A DNA stretch of 6,161 bases. Origin: Candidatus Saccharibacteria bacterium UBA1944. Lineage in GTDB: Bacteria > Patescibacteriota > Saccharimonadia > Saccharimonadales > Saccharimonadaceae. Location: NCBI GenBank assembly GCA_002336935.1, contig DDEW01000019.1:56356-62516 (forward strand), read 5' to 3'. Each line of letters begins with the position of its first letter. Within the stretch, counting starts at the first letter, position 1. The position numbers were made by a program, and so were the translations under genes. The notes under the pieces were generated by a model that was given only the letters and a program-made list of their open reading frames with translations, had not been told where the DNA came from and made no database searches. Positions 4,327-6,161 of the stretch are shown piece by piece.

Positions 4327-4365
4327 ACCCCTGGCACCTAATGGCCAGGGGTATATTTATTTTTC
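4327..4365. terminator. Bidirectional terminator shared by the small gene and rpsP
   Basis: ACCCCTGGC (4327-4335) pairs perfectly with GCCAGGGGT (4344-4352), loop ACCTAATG. On the plus strand the stem is followed by ATATTTATTTTT; on the minus strand by TTTGTTC after the last paired T. It therefore ends both the plus-strand small gene and rpsP, which stops at 4377. Confidence 0.85.
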
Positions 4366-4376
4366 GAATCAAATAA

Positions 4377-4763
4377 TTATTCTTGCACAGGTTCGTCGGC
4401 GGCTGTTTCAGCTTCCGCAGCAGCCTCTTGTGCAACAGGTTCTTCTTTTGGTTGATTCTTGCGAAGTTTCTCAGCGTTCTTGGCAACTTTCTGCTTGTCA
4501 GCTGCTGGCACCTTCACCCACTTTGGCAATGTAATGCCCGCTTCATTAAGCAGCTTTACGACACGTGGAGTTGGTTGAGCTCCGTTGTCAAGATATTTCT
4601 GTGCAGCCTCTTTTTGGATGCTGACTTCTTTGGTATGAGGATTGTAGGTGCCAACATAAGCAACTACACGCCCACTGCTTGGGTGGCGATTAGCCTCTTG
4701 AACCGCTAGGCGGTATACCGGGTAGGACTTACGACCTAGGCGTTGCAAACGAATTGCGAGCAT
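4377..4763 (-). CDS. rpsP: 30S ribosomal protein S16 with C-terminal extension
   Basis: S16 is a 16S rRNA-binding protein needed for 30S assembly. The start MLAIRLQRLGRKSYPVYRL is diagnostic, followed by ANRHPSSGRVVAYVGTYNP (24-42) and the LLNEAGITLPKW region (71-82). The core ends near residue 85, the usual length of bacterial S16. It continues with a Lys/Asn-rich part (about 88-106) and then an Ala/Glu-rich acidic tail (EEPVAQEAAAEAETAADEPVQE), a kind of extension seen in several lineages and likely disordered at the ribosome surface. AAGGAAG lies 10 nt before the ATG. It has its own strong promoter and its own terminator, so it is probably monocistronic, although in most bacteria rpsP heads an operon with khpA, rimM and trmD. 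Confidence 0.96.
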   Translation of the reverse strand: MLAIRLQRLGRKSYPVYRLAVQEANRHPSSGRVVAYVGTYNPHTKEVSIQKEAAQKYLDNGAQPTPRVVKLLNEAGITLPKWVKVPAADKQKVAKNAEKLRKNQPKEEPVAQEAAAEAETAADEPVQE

Positions 4764-4815
4764 AAAATAACTACTTCCTTTACTTCACTTTAAGCTTGTT
4801 CTATACTTCTGAATT

Positions 4816-4844
4816 ATTTTACACCTTTAACAGATGTATGTCAA
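4816..4844 (-). promoter_or_regulatory. Strong rpsP promoter
   Basis: On the minus strand a consensus TTGACA (4839-4844), a 17-bp spacer and TAAAAT (4816-4821). Transcription would begin near 4809, with a leader of about 45 nt. An inverted repeat AACAGAT (4829-4835)/ATCTGTT (4844-4850) spans the spacer and touches the -35; it could be an operator, or a weak 3' hairpin for rnc, which stops at 4857. Confidence 0.85.
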
Positions 4845-4856
4845 TCTGTTTTCACT

Positions 4857-5588
4857 CTACGATTCGTCTGTAGTAACTTTTGAGCGATTTTCGTAGGCCT
4901 CAAGCGCCGCGCGAGCAGCTTCTTGCTGTGCGTTCTGCTTGCTTGGGCCAATACCTTTACCCATGAGCACGCCGTTTACGTATGCACCAAGCGTAAATAC
5001 CTTGTCGTGATCAGGCCCCACTTCTTCCATCACTTTATATACAGGCGTAGCGCCGTCAATCCGTTGGCTTACCTCTTGCAGGTGACTCTTCGGGTCGCGC
5101 CAGCTTCCTTCGTTAAGAATACTACCAAGTTTACTGACTATGTGTTTGTGAATAAACTCGCGGGCGTCGTCATATCCACGCTCAAGGTAAATACTTCCAA
5201 TAACCGCTTCAAACGCATTGGCCAATATTTGTAGCCGCGCACGGGTAGAACCATTCTTTTCGCCCTTACTCATACGCAGCAATGGCTCGTAGCCTAGTTT
5301 ATCGCCGGCGTCACCAATGCTTTCGGTTCGCACCAGCGCGGCTCGCCAGCTCGTCAATATACCTTCCGGCTCGCTAAAGTTATTAAACAAATAGTCCGTC
5401 ACCACTAGTTCGAGCACCGCATCGCCCAAAAACTCAAGTCGCTCGTTATGCTCACTCACGCTCTTTTTGTGTTCATTTACATAGCTACGGTGAGTCAATG
5501 CCGTGATGAGCAACTGAATATCTTTGTATTCAAAACCTAGCGTTGTACGGGCAAAATCTTGGTATGGCCCTATGGGCATTCCACTCAT
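4857..5588 (-). CDS. rnc: Ribonuclease III
   Basis: RNase III cuts double-stranded RNA, chiefly in maturation of the rRNA precursor, as a Mg-dependent dimer in the cytoplasm. The 243-residue protein has the endonuclease domain first (about 1-150) with the signature NERLEFLGDAVL at 48-59 (metal-binding E52 and D56), and a double-stranded-RNA-binding domain at about 164-235 (DPKSHLQEVSQ at the start, KGIGPSKQNAQQEAARAALE at the end). The second metal-binding segment reads ILANAFEAVIG: E127 is kept, but position 124, usually Asp, is Asn (codon AAT). This could be a lineage variant or a change in activity. The start ATG5588 follows the NUDIX stop directly (TAA-ATG) and AGGAG lies 9 nt upstream; a second ATG at 5579 is possible. 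It is the last gene of the nusB-NUDIX-rnc operon. Confidence 0.95.
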   Translation of the reverse strand: MSGMPIGPYQDFARTTLGFEYKDIQLLITALTHRSYVNEHKKSVSEHNERLEFLGDAVLELVVTDYLFNNFSEPEGILTSWRAALVRTESIGDAGDKLGYEPLLRMSKGEKNGSTRARLQILANAFEAVIGSIYLERGYDDAREFIHKHIVSKLGSILNEGSWRDPKSHLQEVSQRIDGATPVYKVMEEVGPDHDKVFTLGAYVNGVLMGKGIGPSKQNAQQEAARAALEAYENRSKVTTDES

Positions 5589-6080
5589 TTATAGTTTCTC
5601 CTGCCGAATTCGCTTCATTGCGAGCAGCATTAGTTTACCAATGTCTTCATATTCAATTAAGTCAAGCGCTTCAGAAAACGGAAACCATTTAATACCATTC
5701 ATCCACTCTTCTTTTTGGATTTCATTGCCATCGGTGCGAACGCGCACAAGGTAAATTTGCGTCGTCATAAGCACAAGTCGGTCTATGCGGCGGTAACGAA
5801 AATGGATTTTACCCAACCACCCGAGCATATCCAGGTCAAATAACCCGGCTTCTTCGCCAATTTCGCGACGCGCTGTATCTACCGCCTTTTCACCATCTTC
5901 TATGTGGCCTTTTGGAATTGTCCAGCGGTCCTTGGCATCTTGAATAAGCAGTATTTCTATACCTTCTTTGCCATGACGAAATACCACACCACCTGCGGTG
6001 GGTTCACGAACGATTTCTTGAATTGATGCTTTCGACTTAGGAAAATACTTTTTGAATTTATCAAGCTTTGGCGTCGGCAT
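5589..6080 (-). CDS. NUDIX hydrolase
   Basis: A 163-residue cytoplasmic enzyme of the NUDIX superfamily, which hydrolyses nucleoside diphosphates linked to another group. The NUDIX box is complete: G58-x5-E64-x7-R72-E73-I74-x-E76-E77-x-G79-L80, with the conserved entry RWTIPKGHIEDGE before it and the early strand AGGVVFRHG at 29-37. The arrangement AGGVVFR...DRWTIPKGH resembles Ap4A/diadenosine-polyphosphate-type or mRNA 5'-pyrophosphohydrolase-like members, but substrate cannot be fixed from sequence. The basic N-terminus (KLDKFKKYFPKSK) could contact RNA. ATG6080 is preferred over TTG6101 because CGAGGAG lies 10 nt upstream. The start lies within the last 20 bp of nusB and the stop touches the rnc start, so the three genes are translationally linked; placed between an rRNA antitermination factor and RNase III, an RNA-metabolism role is plausible. 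Confidence 0.9.
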   Translation of the reverse strand: MPTPKLDKFKKYFPKSKASIQEIVREPTAGGVVFRHGKEGIEILLIQDAKDRWTIPKGHIEDGEKAVDTARREIGEEAGLFDLDMLGWLGKIHFRYRRIDRLVLMTTQIYLVRVRTDGNEIQKEEWMNGIKWFPFSEALDLIEYEDIGKLMLLAMKRIRQEKL

Positions 6081-6161
6081 TGTCTGGTTTCTCCTCGACA
6101 AGTGTCCTAAACGCGGTGCCGAGCACTCCGTTTATAAACTTGCTTGAGTTATCAGAACCAA
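6061..6161 (-). CDS. nusB: Transcription antitermination factor NusB (3' end only)
   Basis: Only the last 32 codons are in the window; the gene runs off the right edge. The translated end reads GSDNSSKFINGVLGTAF then RTLVEEKPDNADAKA and a TGA stop. The (S/P)xKF(I/V)NGVLG segment is the conserved last helix region of NusB, which with NusE (S10) binds boxA RNA and allows antitermination of rRNA operons. A short acidic tail follows that segment. The stop overlaps the NUDIX start by 20 bp. Confidence 0.85.
   Translation of the reverse strand, partial: GSDNSSKFINGVLGTAFRTLVEEKPDNADAKA

Noticed and set aside
3984..4337. 117-codon minus-strand frame opposite the cassette gene
   Set aside because: It is the antisense shadow of the 4095-4295 gene and its N-terminal part crosses the khpA and cassette promoters.
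1..6161. CRISPR array, insertion sequence or integrase/attachment sites explaining the cassettes
   Set aside because: I see no regularly spaced repeats, no transposase or recombinase frame, and no flanking direct repeats around the two GC-rich cassettes.

Overview
The window reads as a piece of a small, compact bacterial chromosome of mixed base composition. I think it most likely belongs to the Candidate Phyla Radiation, probably the Saccharibacteria (TM7). This rests on protein 'feel' and layout: housekeeping genes split into very short transcription units, a KhpA with a long acidic tail, a rpsP-khpA-trmD order without rimM, and several genes with no Shine-Dalgarno sequence whose -10 box sits about 6 nt before the ATG. 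It is not based on a database match. TGA works as an ordinary stop (nusB, and the NUDIX/rnc reading frames make sense), which argues against the Gracilibacteria/Absconditabacteria recoding.

Layout. 1-62: a strong hairpin terminator of an upstream plus-strand unit. 159-686 (+): a small P-loop kinase-like protein, converging by 8 bp with a minus-strand pair made of a four-helix membrane protein (1430-1894) and an Erm/KsgA-type rRNA adenine methyltransferase (679-1422). 1895-2143: an intergenic stretch with several RNA hairpins (possible small RNA) and a clear promoter. 2144-2320 (+): a GC-rich two-helix small membrane protein with its own promoter and hairpin. 2374-3024 (-): trmD. 3122-3430 (+): an acidic protein with a C-terminal membrane anchor. 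3552-3953 (-): khpA. 4095-4295 (+): a GC-rich small soluble protein of unknown function with its own promoter and terminator. 4377-4763 (-): rpsP. 4857-6161 (-): a tightly coupled nusB (3' end)-NUDIX-rnc operon.

How the genes work together. The minus-strand backbone is a translation and RNA-maturation set: transcription antitermination for rRNA (NusB), rRNA processing (RNase III), ribosomal protein S16, RNA chaperone KhpA, tRNA m1G37 methylation (TrmD) and rRNA adenine methylation. In many bacteria rpsP-khpA-rimM-trmD form one operon. Here each of these genes is separated from the next by one small plus-strand gene, and each shows its own candidate promoter.

The most unusual signal is this interleaving. 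Two of the inserted genes (2144-2320 and 4095-4295) are small, have about 58% and 63% GC with about 80% G/C at third codon positions, and each is a self-contained cassette of sigma70-type promoter (17-bp spacer, perfect TATAAT), Shine-Dalgarno, ORF and hairpin. That is the architecture of a phage 'moron', but it sits in a core ribosomal locus. Other points of note are an Asp-to-Asn change at an expected metal-binding position of RNase III, a short TrmD whose 3' end overlaps the cassette tail, and several candidate leaderless genes.
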